Assembly (NCBI RefSeq): GCF_003011965.1
Contig: NZ_PXWG01000003.1
Location: 62,001 to 126,000, forward strand
DNA: 64,000 nt
Origin: Streptosporangium nondiastaticum
GTDB lineage: Bacteria; Actinomycetota; Actinomycetes; Streptomycetales; Streptomycetaceae
Reading direction: 5' to 3'
How positions within the stretch are numbered: position 1 is the first letter of the stretch; each line of letters opens with the position of its first letter. Under the pieces are notes generated by a model. The model worked only from the letters and a program-made list of their open reading frames with translations, did no database searches and was not told where the DNA came from. Below are positions 40,091 to 48,572 of this stretch, in pieces. The translations under genes were made by a program, and so were the position numbers.

Positions 40091-41190
40091 GAGGGCGTCT
40101 TCACCGTCACCGGCTTGGCGTCCGCCGGGGCGATCCGCGTGCGGTTGAAGTCGGTGTAGAAGCCCGACTCCGTGTCGTAGAAGTGCAGCCGCCGGATGAT
40201 GGTGCTCAGCTGGCGGACCTTCACGCGCTCCTCGCGGACCATGCCCGGGTAGGCGTCCTTCAGGGCGCGCTGCGCCTTCTGCAGGTTGTAGAAGGGGACG
40301 ACCGGGGCGACGTGGTGGGCCGTGTGGATGGAGATGTTGTGCGTGAGGAACAGCAGCCACTTCGGGTACACGAAGTCGGTGGTCACCAGCAGCCGGCTGG
40401 CGTTGCGCGTCCAGTGCTCGTTGGTCAGGTACGGGATGTCGCTGGAGCTGTGGTGCATCAGCGTCGTGGCGCTGAACCAGGCGTGGGTCGCGAGCCACGG
40501 GGCGACGAAGTAGATCAGGAAGCCGGTGAAGCCGGTGAACCAGATCAGCGGCACGAAGTAGGCGACCATGACGGCCAGGACGAAGGCCATCGACCGGCGC
40601 ACGTCGCGGCGCGCCTCCCGCTTGGGGAAGTAGCTCGGCCGGAAGCCGGACTCCCGCCAGTAGTTGATGGTGCCGCCCCAGAACGCCCAGGTGCGCGTCC
40701 CGTGGTAGATGATCTTCTCGTGCAGCGGCATCCGGTCGTAGAGCGCGGCCGGGACCGGGCGCCAGTCGGTGTCCAGCTCCAGGTTGTTGGTGTGGCTGTG
40801 GTGCAGGTTGTGCACGTGCCGCCAGGCGTGGAACGGGTAGATCAGCGGCAGCAGCGAGACGTGCCCGATCGCGAAGTTGAACTTGCGCGAGCGGGAGAAG
40901 GAGCCGTGGCCGCAGTCGTGCGCGATGCAGTGCAGGCCCCAGCCGCCCAGGCCGGCGACGATCCACAGCGGGATCCACAGCAGCCAGTGCGGTGAGAACG
41001 CGATGCCGACCAGGGCGCCGATGTACAGCACCCAGCTGACGGCGAAGCCGAGCAGGCCGCGGCCCACTCTCGGTTCGAAGTACTCCCTCGGGATGGCCCC
41101 CGCGAGCCTTTCGCCCTCGATCTGCTCCGACTTGCGCTTGAAGTCCTCGAACGCCCGGTCCGGAGCGGACGGAAAGTTGTATGCCCCCAT
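40087..41190 (-). CDS. fatty-acid desaturase/acetylenase 3 (Delta12 type)
   Basis: A 367-residue membrane di-iron enzyme. The three His boxes are HDCGH (IAHDCGHGSF), HNLHH (HVHNLHHSHTNN) and HTAHH (SIHTAHHVAP). It belongs to the acyl-lipid Delta12 type, unlike the other two desaturases of the cluster. Polyyne cassettes carry a third desaturase of this kind after the ACP gene; together the three make successive triple bonds. GAAGGGAA precedes ATG 41190. Confidence 0.9.
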   Translation of the reverse strand: MGAYNFPSAPDRAFEDFKRKSEQIEGERLAGAIPREYFEPRVGRGLLGFAVSWVLYIGALVGIAFSPHWLLWIPLWIVAGLGGWGLHCIAHDCGHGSFSRSRKFNFAIGHVSLLPLIYPFHAWRHVHNLHHSHTNNLELDTDWRPVPAALYDRMPLHEKIIYHGTRTWAFWGGTINYWRESGFRPSYFPKREARRDVRRSMAFVLAVMVAYFVPLIWFTGFTGFLIYFVAPWLATHAWFSATTLMHHSSSDIPYLTNEHWTRNASRLLVTTDFVYPKWLLFLTHNISIHTAHHVAPVVPFYNLQKAQRALKDAYPGMVREERVKVRQLSTIIRRLHFYDTESGFYTDFNRTRIAPADAKPVTVKTPS

Positions 41191-41204
41191 CGTCGTGGTT
41201 CCCT

Positions 41205-41504
41205 TCAGCCGGTCCGGCGGGACAGCCTGAGTTCCTGAGCCAGATAGCCGCTCAGGTCGTCGATGGTCTGGTGCTCGTAGAGCAGGCCCGGCGAGAGGCG
41301 GCGCTCGACGACCTTCTCCAGGGCGCCGGAGACCTGGACGGCGACGCGCGAGTCGAGCCCGTAGGACTCGAACGACTTCTGCGTGTCGATGTCGGCGGCC
41401 GGCACCTCGATCCGCTGGGCCAGGTGCTCGACGAGCCACTGGCGCAGGGATTCCTCCGTGAGCGGGCCCTGGATCTGCTGGGCGTCCTTCTTGCGTCCGA
41501 ACAT
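41205..41504 (-). CDS. acyl carrier protein of the polyyne cassette
   Basis: A 99-residue carrier. The phosphopantetheine Ser is in ESYGLDSRVAV (DSR in place of the common DSL). Helices before and after fit an ACP. It would hold the growing chain delivered by the fatty acyl-AMP ligase while desaturases act on it. It lies between desaturases 2 and 3, as in known polyyne clusters. Confidence 0.9.
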   Translation of the reverse strand: MFGRKKDAQQIQGPLTEESLRQWLVEHLAQRIEVPAADIDTQKSFESYGLDSRVAVQVSGALEKVVERRLSPGLLYEHQTIDDLSGYLAQELRLSRRTG

Positions 41505-41586
41505 GGTGGTTACGCTCCTGCTGGTGTGCGAGGGTGAAAGCTCTTGCGCTCTTGCGGGTGCTGCTCTGCTGTGGGGGCGGTCGCGG

Positions 41587-42534
41587 TCACGCGGCCTGCT
41601 TCATGGCGCGCTTCCGCTCGATGGTGGCCTTGTCCGGTTCCCGCAGGTCCCAGACGACGCCGGCCTTGCCCAGGCCGAAGAGGAGCCAGCCGCTCAGATC
41701 CGGCTCCCACCAGGTCACGCCGTGGCGGTACGAGCCCGGGAAGGCGTGGTGGTTGTTCTGCAGGCCCTCGCCGAAGGTGAAGGCGGCGACGGGCCAGTTG
41801 TTGGCGCTGCGGTCCTTGTTGTCGAAGGGGCGGCTGCCGATCGCGTGGCAGATGGAGCCGACGCACCAGGCGGCCTGGTTGGCCACGAAGATGCGGGCGA
41901 ACCCGCCGAAGACCAGGCCGGTCAGCAGTGACATCGGCGTCTGTTCCACGGCGAAGCCGACGACCGCCGGGATCAGCAGGCCGGTGAGGACCCAGGCCGG
42001 GTAGGTGCGGCTGTACCACATCAGCCGGCGGTCGCGCAGGACGTCGGGGGCGAAGACGCTCCACTTCGAGGTCTCGTCGCTGAGCATCCACGGCATGTGC
42101 GCGTACCACAGGCCGCGCAGCCGGGCCTTGATGCTCCAGCCGTGCAGGTTCGGCGAGTGCGGGTCGCCCTCGCGGTCGCTGAAGCGGTGGTGGCGGCGGT
42201 GCGTGGTGACCCAGAACATCAGCGGGCCCTGCGCCCCCATGGACCCGGTGATCATCATGATGCCCTCGAACACGGCCGAGGTCTTGAACGCCTTGTGCGA
42301 GAGGTAGCGGTGGAAGCCGATGGTGATGCCGCCCATGTGCACGAAGTACATGACGACGAACAGGACCAGGTCGGTGGTGGTGTAGTTGCCGGTCCACAGG
42401 AACCAGGCCGCGGCGGCGGTGCCGATCAGCGGCAGCGTCATCGTGGTGAGCGCGGAGAAGCGCTTGATCCGGGCGCTGGCGGGGTCGAGCTTGACGATCG
42501 CCGACGCGAGCGGGTCGGCGGTAACGGAAGACAC
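41587..42534 (-). CDS. fatty-acid desaturase/acetylenase 2 (Delta9 type)
   Basis: A 315-residue membrane desaturase of the acyl-CoA Delta9 type. His boxes: HRYLSH, HRRHHRFSD and NNHHAFPG. Four membrane helices lie in two pairs. It is 15 bases behind desaturase 1 and about 82 before the ACP gene. Confidence 0.92.
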   Translation of the reverse strand: MSSVTADPLASAIVKLDPASARIKRFSALTTMTLPLIGTAAAAWFLWTGNYTTTDLVLFVVMYFVHMGGITIGFHRYLSHKAFKTSAVFEGIMMITGSMGAQGPLMFWVTTHRRHHRFSDREGDPHSPNLHGWSIKARLRGLWYAHMPWMLSDETSKWSVFAPDVLRDRRLMWYSRTYPAWVLTGLLIPAVVGFAVEQTPMSLLTGLVFGGFARIFVANQAAWCVGSICHAIGSRPFDNKDRSANNWPVAAFTFGEGLQNNHHAFPGSYRHGVTWWEPDLSGWLLFGLGKAGVVWDLREPDKATIERKRAMKQAA

Positions 42535-42549
42535 GGGTCCGCTCCCTTT

Positions 42550-43527
42550 CTACTCGGATTGCTGCGCAGGCCGTGCGCGCTTGGGATAGCGCACGTTGGT
42601 GACCAGACCCAGCACGTCCAGCAGCCGGATGAAGCCGCCGGCGATGTCGATCTGCCAGAAGGTGTGCCGGTTGTGGGCCAGCGCGGGCTGGGCGTGGTGG
42701 TTGTTGTGCCAGGAGCCTCCGACCGAGAAGGGTGCGAGCGTCGCGACGTTGCGGCTGTTGTCCCGGGTGCGGTGGGGCCGGCTGCCCAGCGTGTGCCCGA
42801 TGGAGTTGACGCTCCAGGTCACGTGGTCGAGCAGGAAGATCCGGGCGAGGCCGCCCCAGAGCAGGCCGCCGGCCGCGCCGCGGAGGCTGCCGCCGGTCAG
42901 CGCCCAGCCCAGCACGGCGGGCAGGGCGAGCCCGGCCAGGACCCAGACGAAGTAGTACTCGTTGATCTTCATCACGAGCCGGTTCTTCATCAGGTCCGGA
43001 ACGTATTTGCTCCAGTTCTGCCGGCGGACGGTGAACAGCCAGCCGACGTGGCCGTGCCACAGGCCGCGCAGCCGGGGGTACTTGCGTCCGTCCTGCATCG
43101 GCCGGGGCGAGTGCGGGTCGCCGTCGCGGTCGGTGAACGCGTGGTGCTGGCGGTGGGTCGCCACCCAGAAGACCACGGGGCCCTGTGCGGCCATGCTGCC
43201 GGCGATGCCCCAGAAGGCGGTCACGCCCGGCTTGGCCGCGAAGGACAGGTGCGAGAAGAAGCGGTGGAAGCCGCCCTCGACGCCCAGGGAGGTCAGCAGG
43301 TACATCCCGATGAGCAGGCCGAGGTCGGTGCCGGTGAAGCCGTAGTGGTACGCGAAGACGACCGCTCCGGCGAAGCCCAGGGTGGGCACGCCGACCGTGA
43401 GGTAGGCGAGCCGGCGGGCCGAGGCGTCGGTGTCGGTCGCGGCCTGCTGCTGCGGGGCCGCGGCCGGGTGGGCCGTGCGCGGGGCGCCGGACGCGGCGGC
43501 CCGGGCTGACTCAGGCGAAGTGGTCAT
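42550..43527 (-). CDS. fatty-acid desaturase/acetylenase 1 (Delta9 type)
   Basis: A 325-residue membrane desaturase, paralog of its neighbour. His boxes: HRFFSH, HRQHHAFTD and NNHHAQPA. An Ala/Pro-rich N-terminal tail of about 40 residues is extra. It lies 12 bases behind the acyl-AMP ligase gene. Confidence 0.92.
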   Translation of the reverse strand: MTTSPESARAAASGAPRTAHPAAAPQQQAATDTDASARRLAYLTVGVPTLGFAGAVVFAYHYGFTGTDLGLLIGMYLLTSLGVEGGFHRFFSHLSFAAKPGVTAFWGIAGSMAAQGPVVFWVATHRQHHAFTDRDGDPHSPRPMQDGRKYPRLRGLWHGHVGWLFTVRRQNWSKYVPDLMKNRLVMKINEYYFVWVLAGLALPAVLGWALTGGSLRGAAGGLLWGGLARIFLLDHVTWSVNSIGHTLGSRPHRTRDNSRNVATLAPFSVGGSWHNNHHAQPALAHNRHTFWQIDIAGGFIRLLDVLGLVTNVRYPKRARPAQQSE

Positions 43528-43539
43528 GGTGGGCTCCCG

Positions 43540-45315
43540 TCACCGCACGGCCTGCGGCGTGTCGTCGGCGACCGGGGACAGCGTCCTCAGCGTCCCCTGG
43601 AGGTAGGCCTTCCGGGTCGCGTCCCGGCGGACCTTGCCGCTGGTGGTCATGGGGATCGCGCCGACCGGGCCGAAGTGCACGGCGGCGGGCCGGACTCCGT
43701 GCTCGGCCGTCACCGCGGCGATCACCGCTTCCAGCACGGCCGCCCCCTCCGCGGCCAGCCGGCGGGCGGTGCCGCGGTACTCGGCGGCCACCACGAGCTG
43801 CTCGCCCCCCTCGCCGGGGACGGAGAAGGCGGCGCAGCCGCGGACCTGCTCGTGGGCCTGGCGGACGGTGAGCTCGATGTCCTGCGGGTAGAGGTTGCGG
43901 CCGGCGATGACGACGAGGTCCTTGAGCCGGCCGGTGACGAACAGTTCGCCGTCGAGCAGGAATCCGAGGTCGCCGGTGCGCAGGTGGGTGCGCCCGTCGT
44001 CGCCGGCCGTGCGCGCCGTGAAGGTGGCGGCGGTGAGGTCCGGCCGGCCGAGGTAGCCCTGGGCCACGTTGGGCCCGCTGACCCAGATCTCGCCGACCCG
44101 GCCGGCCGGCACCGGAAGCAGGGTCTCCGGGTCCACCACGGTGACGTCGTGGCCGTCGGCGACGGTGCCGCAGCTGACGATGTGCGCGACCTGCCCGGGC
44201 TCTCCGGTCGCGTCCCCGGCGGGGCGCACGATGCCGTTCTCCAGGGCTTCCCTGTCGAAGCGTTCGGTGCGCAGCGGGGTGCCCGTGGGCTTTCCCGAGA
44301 CGTAGAGCGTCGCCTCTGCCAGGCCGTAGCAGGGAATGAGGGACGTCTCGTCGTAGCCGCGGGGCCCGAACCTCTCGCGGAACTTGTCGAGGGTCACCCG
44401 GGAGACGGGCTCGGAACCGCAGAAGACCTGGCGCAGAGTGCTCAGGTCGAGGGTTTCCAGCTCCTCGTCGGTGATGCCCGACGTACACATGTCGAAAGCG
44501 AAGTTGGGCCCGACGGAAATGGTGACCTTGTGGTCGGTGATCGCCTTGAGCCAGCGGTAGGGCTGCTGCACGAAGTGCGCGGGCGACATCAGCACCAGCG
44601 GCCAGCCGCCGTGCACCGCGAGCATGATCGTGCCCATGAGGCCCATGTCGTGGTACGGCGGCAGCCAGGTGCAGCCGACGCGGTCGGCCTCGTACCCCAT
44701 GTTGTGTTCCAGGGCGCGGCAGTTGCTCACCAGGTTTTCGTGGGTGAGCACGATTCCCTTGGGGTCGCCGGTGGAACCCGAGGTGTACTGCAGGAGTGCC
44801 GGATCGGAAACGGCGTCGGGAATCTCCCGGCCGGGGGCGGTGCCGAGGAAGTACGCGTCGTCGACGAACAGCCATTCCGGCGCGCGTACCGTGGCGGGGA
44901 GTTCCGCCGCGAATTGCGCGACGCGGCCCTCCAGCCGGCGGTCGGCAATGATCACGTCCGGTGCGCTGTCCACGACGATGGAGGCGAAGCGGGCCACCGC
45001 GCGTTTCCCGGTGGGCGGGAAGGACGGCACGGCGGTGGCGCCGGCGCGGAATATCCCGAACAGGGCGGCCACGTAGTGCAGTCCGGGGTCCAGGGCCAGC
45101 ACCACGCGGCGCCCGGTGAGTTCGCGGTCCAGCAGGTCCGCGGCAATGCGGCCGGCGTGTTCGTACACGTCGTGGTAGGTCCAGTCGACGGCCTCGTCGC
45201 TGGTACCGTCGACAAGAAAGCGGAATGCCAGGCGCCGGGGCCCTGCCGCACGTTCCTGGAGAATGCCCGGCAATCCCGGCAATGCGGGATGGGCCCGCCC
45301 CGCTATGTGGTCCAC
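43540..45315 (-). CDS. fatty acyl-AMP ligase, first gene of the polyyne cassette
   Basis: A 591-residue adenylating enzyme. Core motifs: YTSGSTGDPKGIVLTHENL (P-loop), GLAEATLYVSG (A5-type), RTGDLGFLLDGELFVTGRLKDLVVIAGRN (hinge) and late Lys in TTSGKVRRDATRK. The PPYHDMGLMG segment and the GRNLYPQDIE ending are typical of FAAL rather than CoA ligases. It would activate a fatty acid and load it on the ACP. GTG 45315 follows GGGGG by 5 bases. It may be the first gene of an eight-gene operon. Confidence 0.93.
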   Translation of the reverse strand: MDHIAGRAHPALPGLPGILQERAAGPRRLAFRFLVDGTSDEAVDWTYHDVYEHAGRIAADLLDRELTGRRVVLALDPGLHYVAALFGIFRAGATAVPSFPPTGKRAVARFASIVVDSAPDVIIADRRLEGRVAQFAAELPATVRAPEWLFVDDAYFLGTAPGREIPDAVSDPALLQYTSGSTGDPKGIVLTHENLVSNCRALEHNMGYEADRVGCTWLPPYHDMGLMGTIMLAVHGGWPLVLMSPAHFVQQPYRWLKAITDHKVTISVGPNFAFDMCTSGITDEELETLDLSTLRQVFCGSEPVSRVTLDKFRERFGPRGYDETSLIPCYGLAEATLYVSGKPTGTPLRTERFDREALENGIVRPAGDATGEPGQVAHIVSCGTVADGHDVTVVDPETLLPVPAGRVGEIWVSGPNVAQGYLGRPDLTAATFTARTAGDDGRTHLRTGDLGFLLDGELFVTGRLKDLVVIAGRNLYPQDIELTVRQAHEQVRGCAAFSVPGEGGEQLVVAAEYRGTARRLAAEGAAVLEAVIAAVTAEHGVRPAAVHFGPVGAIPMTTSGKVRRDATRKAYLQGTLRTLSPVADDTPQAVR

Positions 45316-45356
45316 AACGCCCCCGTGAGTTTTAAGTTTCTGGGCGCGGGCCGTCG

Positions 45357-45382
45357 GCGCACCGGTGCCGTCACCGGTGCGC
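45357..45382 (-). terminator. hairpin between thioesterase and FAAL genes
   Basis: GCGCACCGGTG-CCGT-CACCGGTGCGC, a perfect 11-bp stem with a 4-base loop, lies 46 bases past the thioesterase stop. It would end that transcript, so the FAAL operon may have its own promoter in the 41 bases from 45316 to 45356 or depend on read-through. Confidence 0.75.
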
Positions 45383-45427
45383 GACCCGCGTCATGCTGTG
45401 CTCCGTACCCTGCGGCTGTCGCCCTTG

Positions 45428-46237
45428 TCAGCCGGTACGGACGATGCGGAGCTGCTGTGCGGAGCCCAGGTGGGCGCCGTCCCTGCCCCAGGCGTCGATC
45501 TCCTCGTCGACCCAGCCCTCGGCGGTGGCCGAGCGGGTCCGTGCGCGCAGCAGGATCCACGGTGAGGACGCCTGTGCGAGGTTGCTGCCGGGCCGCACCG
45601 TGAGTTCCACGGTCGGGACCAGCGCCAGCGTCGACAGCACCGCTGCGTAGGACGGCGCCAGCGAATCCATCAGGAACACGAAGCGCAGGGCATCCGGAGG
45701 CCGTTCGTCCTCCAGGATCCTGATCCACGCGATCAGTTCGGGCTCGGCGCCGCCCGCGTACGGCCGGCTGACGCCGACCGGGCGGATCTCCAGATAGGTG
45801 GAGATGGCGACGAACTCGGGCGGAATGACGAAGACCTCGCACTCCTCCGGGGCCGGGGCCTTCGGAGCTGCCGGGGCGAACGTCTGCCATTCGGCCGGCT
45901 GCGGATTTCCGAAGACGGCCGATCCCGCTACGTGAATGCCCTTCTCGGTGACCGCGTCGGCACCGAGTGTAGTGAGCGTGCGCCCGGCGCGGATCAGCGA
46001 CGTCTCCAGGCGGAAATCGTCGCCGATCGGCCGCAGAAAACGCGCCGTTGCGCTCTGCAGCCGGAGGCCGGGTGAGATCTTCTGTGCAGCGTCCTGCATG
46101 GCGGAAGCCATGAGCGCGAGCGTCAGGCCGCCGTGAAAGCCGCCGAAGCCGTGCAGATGACTTCCGGCGGCGATCCCGGCGCCGGTCGGCCCGTCCAGGA
46201 GCGCCACCGGGGAAATCGGTGAAACAGTGCTGGTCAT
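45428..46237 (-). CDS. acyl-CoA thioesterase, double hot-dog (TesB-like)
   Basis: A 269-residue enzyme with two hot-dog repeats: GGFHGGLTLALMASAM with LQSATARFLRPIG in the first half, and RFVFLMDSLAPSYAAVL with SSPWILLRARTRSATAEGWVDEEIDAW in the second. This is the pattern of acyl-CoA thioesterase II-like proteins. It may supply the free fatty acid used by the acyl-AMP ligase. It is divergent from the KAS III gene. Confidence 0.82.
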   Translation of the reverse strand: MTSTVSPISPVALLDGPTGAGIAAGSHLHGFGGFHGGLTLALMASAMQDAAQKISPGLRLQSATARFLRPIGDDFRLETSLIRAGRTLTTLGADAVTEKGIHVAGSAVFGNPQPAEWQTFAPAAPKAPAPEECEVFVIPPEFVAISTYLEIRPVGVSRPYAGGAEPELIAWIRILEDERPPDALRFVFLMDSLAPSYAAVLSTLALVPTVELTVRPGSNLAQASSPWILLRARTRSATAEGWVDEEIDAWGRDGAHLGSAQQLRIVRTG

Positions 46238-46544
46238 ACCCCCTCCGACCCGGTGGCCGGCAGCGCGGCACCGTCGCGGAAGAGGTGCGGATTAGTGTGG
46301 TGGTGCTCGGTTCCTGGCAACACGCCATTCAATGTTCCGAGTTGGATCACAGGGGTGACCGTAGAAGGGCCGTGCGTCACCAAGCAAGCGAAAAATTTTG
46401 TGACCCGCATCACCATGGATTCGAACCATGGATACGGCGTGACGTTCAACACTGACACTCTGTGCCGCAGTGGGTTGCGTCCTCCAACCCACCCGGAGAT
46501 AGTCTCGCCGCCGACACGTTCGGATGTGGCTTGGGGGGGCCTGT
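46238..46544. other. divergent promoter region, thioesterase/KAS III
   Basis: Non-coding, with two symmetric sites: a stem-loop CCATGG-ATTCGAA-CCATGG at 46413-46431 and the 23-bp operator at 46470-46492. It should hold both promoters. The A+T-rich AAAAATTTTG at 46391-46400 stands out. Confidence 0.6.
46470..46492. promoter_or_regulatory. 23-bp inverted-repeat operator in the thioesterase/KAS III promoter
   Basis: Arms GTGGGTTGC and CCAACCCAC around GTCCT; 8 of 9 arm positions pair. Size, spacing and sequence match the site at 36878-36900 upstream of the MFS gene, so one regulator may see both. It is 52 bases before the KAS III ATG. Confidence 0.65.
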
Positions 46545-47543
46545 ATGCGCGGATTGACGCTGCGAACCGCCGTGGACGGCGCGGGAATTCTGGGGATCGG
46601 CGCGTACCGCCCGCACCGTGTGGTGGGCAATGCGGAAGTCGCCGCCCGCACCGGCCGCACCGCCGAGTGGATTGAACGCCGGACGGGCATCGTCGAGCGC
46701 CGATATGCCGCCGCGGACGAATCGGTGATCGATATGGCGGTGGAGGCCGCGCGGAAGGCCGCGGCCGATGCGGGCATCGCGCCGGGAAGGATCGGCGCGG
46801 TCGTCCTGGCTTCCATGTCGCATCTGCAGCAGAGCCCGGGCGGCGCCGCGGAGATCGCCGGCCGGCTCGGAATCCGCGCCGCCGCTTTTGATCTCAACGC
46901 CGCCTGCGCGGGGTTCTGTTACGGCCTGGCCGTCGCCGCGGCCATGGTGCGCGACGGCTCCGCGCGCTACGTCCTGGTGGTCGGCTCCGACAAGATGACG
47001 GACATCGTCGCGCCGGACGACCCGGCGGCGGCGATCCTCTTCGCGGACGGGGCGGGCGCCGTGGTGGTGGGCCCGCGGGAGGACGAGGGGATCGGTCCCG
47101 TCGTCTGGGGCTCGGACGGCAGCCGCTCCGGGCTCATCGCGCACGACGCCTCGTGGGCCGCGTTCCGGGACGACCCGGAGCGGTCGTGGCCAGTGATGCG
47201 GATGGCCGGCCCCGAGGTGTTCCGCTGGGCCATCGAGGAGATGCCCCCGGTCGCCCAGCAGGCCCTGGACGCCGCCGGAGTCACGGCCGGCGACCTGGAC
47301 GCCTTCGTTCCGCACCAGGCGAATCTGCGCATGATCGAGACCGTCACGCAGCGGCTCGGCCTGCCCGCGCACGTGACCGTCGCCCGCGACGTGGTGCACA
47401 GCGGCAACACCTCCGCCGCCTCGGTGCCGCTCGCCGTGGCCCGCCTCAAGGAGCTGGGCGCCGTCGGCAGCGGCGGGCTCGCCCTCCTCCTCGGCTTCGG
47501 CGCGGGGCTCACGTGGGGCGCCCAGGTCGTCCGGCTGCCCTGA
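46545..47543 (+). CDS. beta-ketoacyl-ACP synthase III (FabH-like)
   Basis: A 332-residue condensing enzyme with the Cys-His-Asn triad: Cys in NAACAGFCYG, His in VPHQANLRM and Asn in HSGNTSAAS. It starts fatty-acid chains from acyl-CoA and malonyl-ACP. Beside the polyyne genes it might provide a dedicated starter. ATG 46545 has GGGGGGG 5-6 bases upstream; an ATG at 46524 is an alternative. Confidence 0.9.
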   Translation: MRGLTLRTAVDGAGILGIGAYRPHRVVGNAEVAARTGRTAEWIERRTGIVERRYAAADESVIDMAVEAARKAAADAGIAPGRIGAVVLASMSHLQQSPGGAAEIAGRLGIRAAAFDLNAACAGFCYGLAVAAAMVRDGSARYVLVVGSDKMTDIVAPDDPAAAILFADGAGAVVVGPREDEGIGPVVWGSDGSRSGLIAHDASWAAFRDDPERSWPVMRMAGPEVFRWAIEEMPPVAQQALDAAGVTAGDLDAFVPHQANLRMIETVTQRLGLPAHVTVARDVVHSGNTSAASVPLAVARLKELGAVGSGGLALLLGFGAGLTWGAQVVRLP

Positions 47544-47675
47544 CGGCCGCCGGCCCCCTCCCTACGGGAACACGCTTGCGGAACCCCGGCCGAACGATGC
47601 ATTCCGGCCAGCTGAACCGGTAATCGGCCTAGTGTCGAGAGCAGGCGCATCCCCGTACGAAGGCAGGACACCACC

Positions 47676-48374
47676 ATGACCCCCAGCCCGCCGTTCGCGC
47701 ACTTCGGCCCCGACGTGCTGCAGACCGCCCTGGGCGCGCTCCCGGCGCGCGCCGTCGAGGAGTTCACGGGTTCGTGGGACGACCTGCCGGCGGACGCCCA
47801 CCTCGGCACCGACACGCCGTACCGCTTCCGCCGCTACGGCCGCTTCCGGATCCACCCGGACCGGCTGGAGCGGCTGCCGCACACGGCGTTCTTCCAGGAG
47901 AAGTCGGTCAACAGCGTGCACGGCGGCGTGGAGCGGCTGTTCGCACCGCTCGCCGCGGCCGTCGCCGGCGGCGCGGTCCTGCGGACGGTCGTGCACACCC
48001 TCCGCCGCCACCTCCCCGGCCCCCGGGCCGGCATGGACACCTGCGGCGTGCACCAGATACGCGTCACGGCCACGCCCCGCGCCGAGGGCCACCCGGCGCC
48101 GGAGGGCATCCACCGGGACGGGCACTGCTACGTGGCCCAGGTGCTGATCCGGCGCGAGGACGTCAGCGGCGCGGAGTCCTGTCTGTACGACCTGCGCCGC
48201 CGCCCGGTCCACCGGGCGCTGCTCACGGCCCCGCTGGAGACGATCGTCCTCGACGACCGCCGGCTGCTGCACGGCGTCTCGCCGGTGCGGCCGGCGCCGG
48301 GAGCCGTGTCCGGCGTGCGGGACATGATGCTGGTCGACTTCTTCGCCGGTGCGGACCAGGTGCTCCGCAGGTGA
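47676..48374 (+). CDS. 2OG-Fe(II) dioxygenase, amino acid hydroxylase type
   Basis: A 232-residue protein similar to the 2OG-Fe_Oxy_2 (isoleucine dioxygenase/BsmA) family. Iron ligands are H146-x-D148 (GIHRDGH) and H199 (RRLLHGVSPVR), with R205 a candidate 2-oxoglutarate anchor. It probably hydroxylates a free amino acid. It lies between KAS III and methionine-salvage genes without a clear link to either. Confidence 0.8.
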   Translation: MTPSPPFAHFGPDVLQTALGALPARAVEEFTGSWDDLPADAHLGTDTPYRFRRYGRFRIHPDRLERLPHTAFFQEKSVNSVHGGVERLFAPLAAAVAGGAVLRTVVHTLRRHLPGPRAGMDTCGVHQIRVTATPRAEGHPAPEGIHRDGHCYVAQVLIRREDVSGAESCLYDLRRRPVHRALLTAPLETIVLDDRRLLHGVSPVRPAPGAVSGVRDMMLVDFFAGADQVLRR

Positions 48375-48572
48375 GGCGGGAGCGCGCCGCTCCGGGCGTC
48401 CCGCCCCCTGCGCGTTACGATCCGTGAACAGGCAGTCCCTCCCGGCCGAACAGGCGGTCCTTCCCGGCCGGTCGGCCCCCGGACCGACCGATCCTGGAGC
48501 TCCCATGGCGCTGCTGCTGACCCGGCCGGGCTCCGGCCCGGGCACCGTTCTCCGCCGGAGGGGGCGGGCGGG

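Noticed and set aside
46413-46431. tRNA gene on the minus strand, suggested by GGTTCGAATCC
   Set aside because: The T-arm-like stem and loop are perfect, but no matching acceptor stem, D arm or anticodon arm is found in the 80 bases upstream. It is treated as a palindrome only.
46234-46458. A 74-codon minus-strand ORF upstream of the thioesterase
   Set aside because: It covers the promoter region with its palindromes, has no ribosome binding site and overlaps the thioesterase start.
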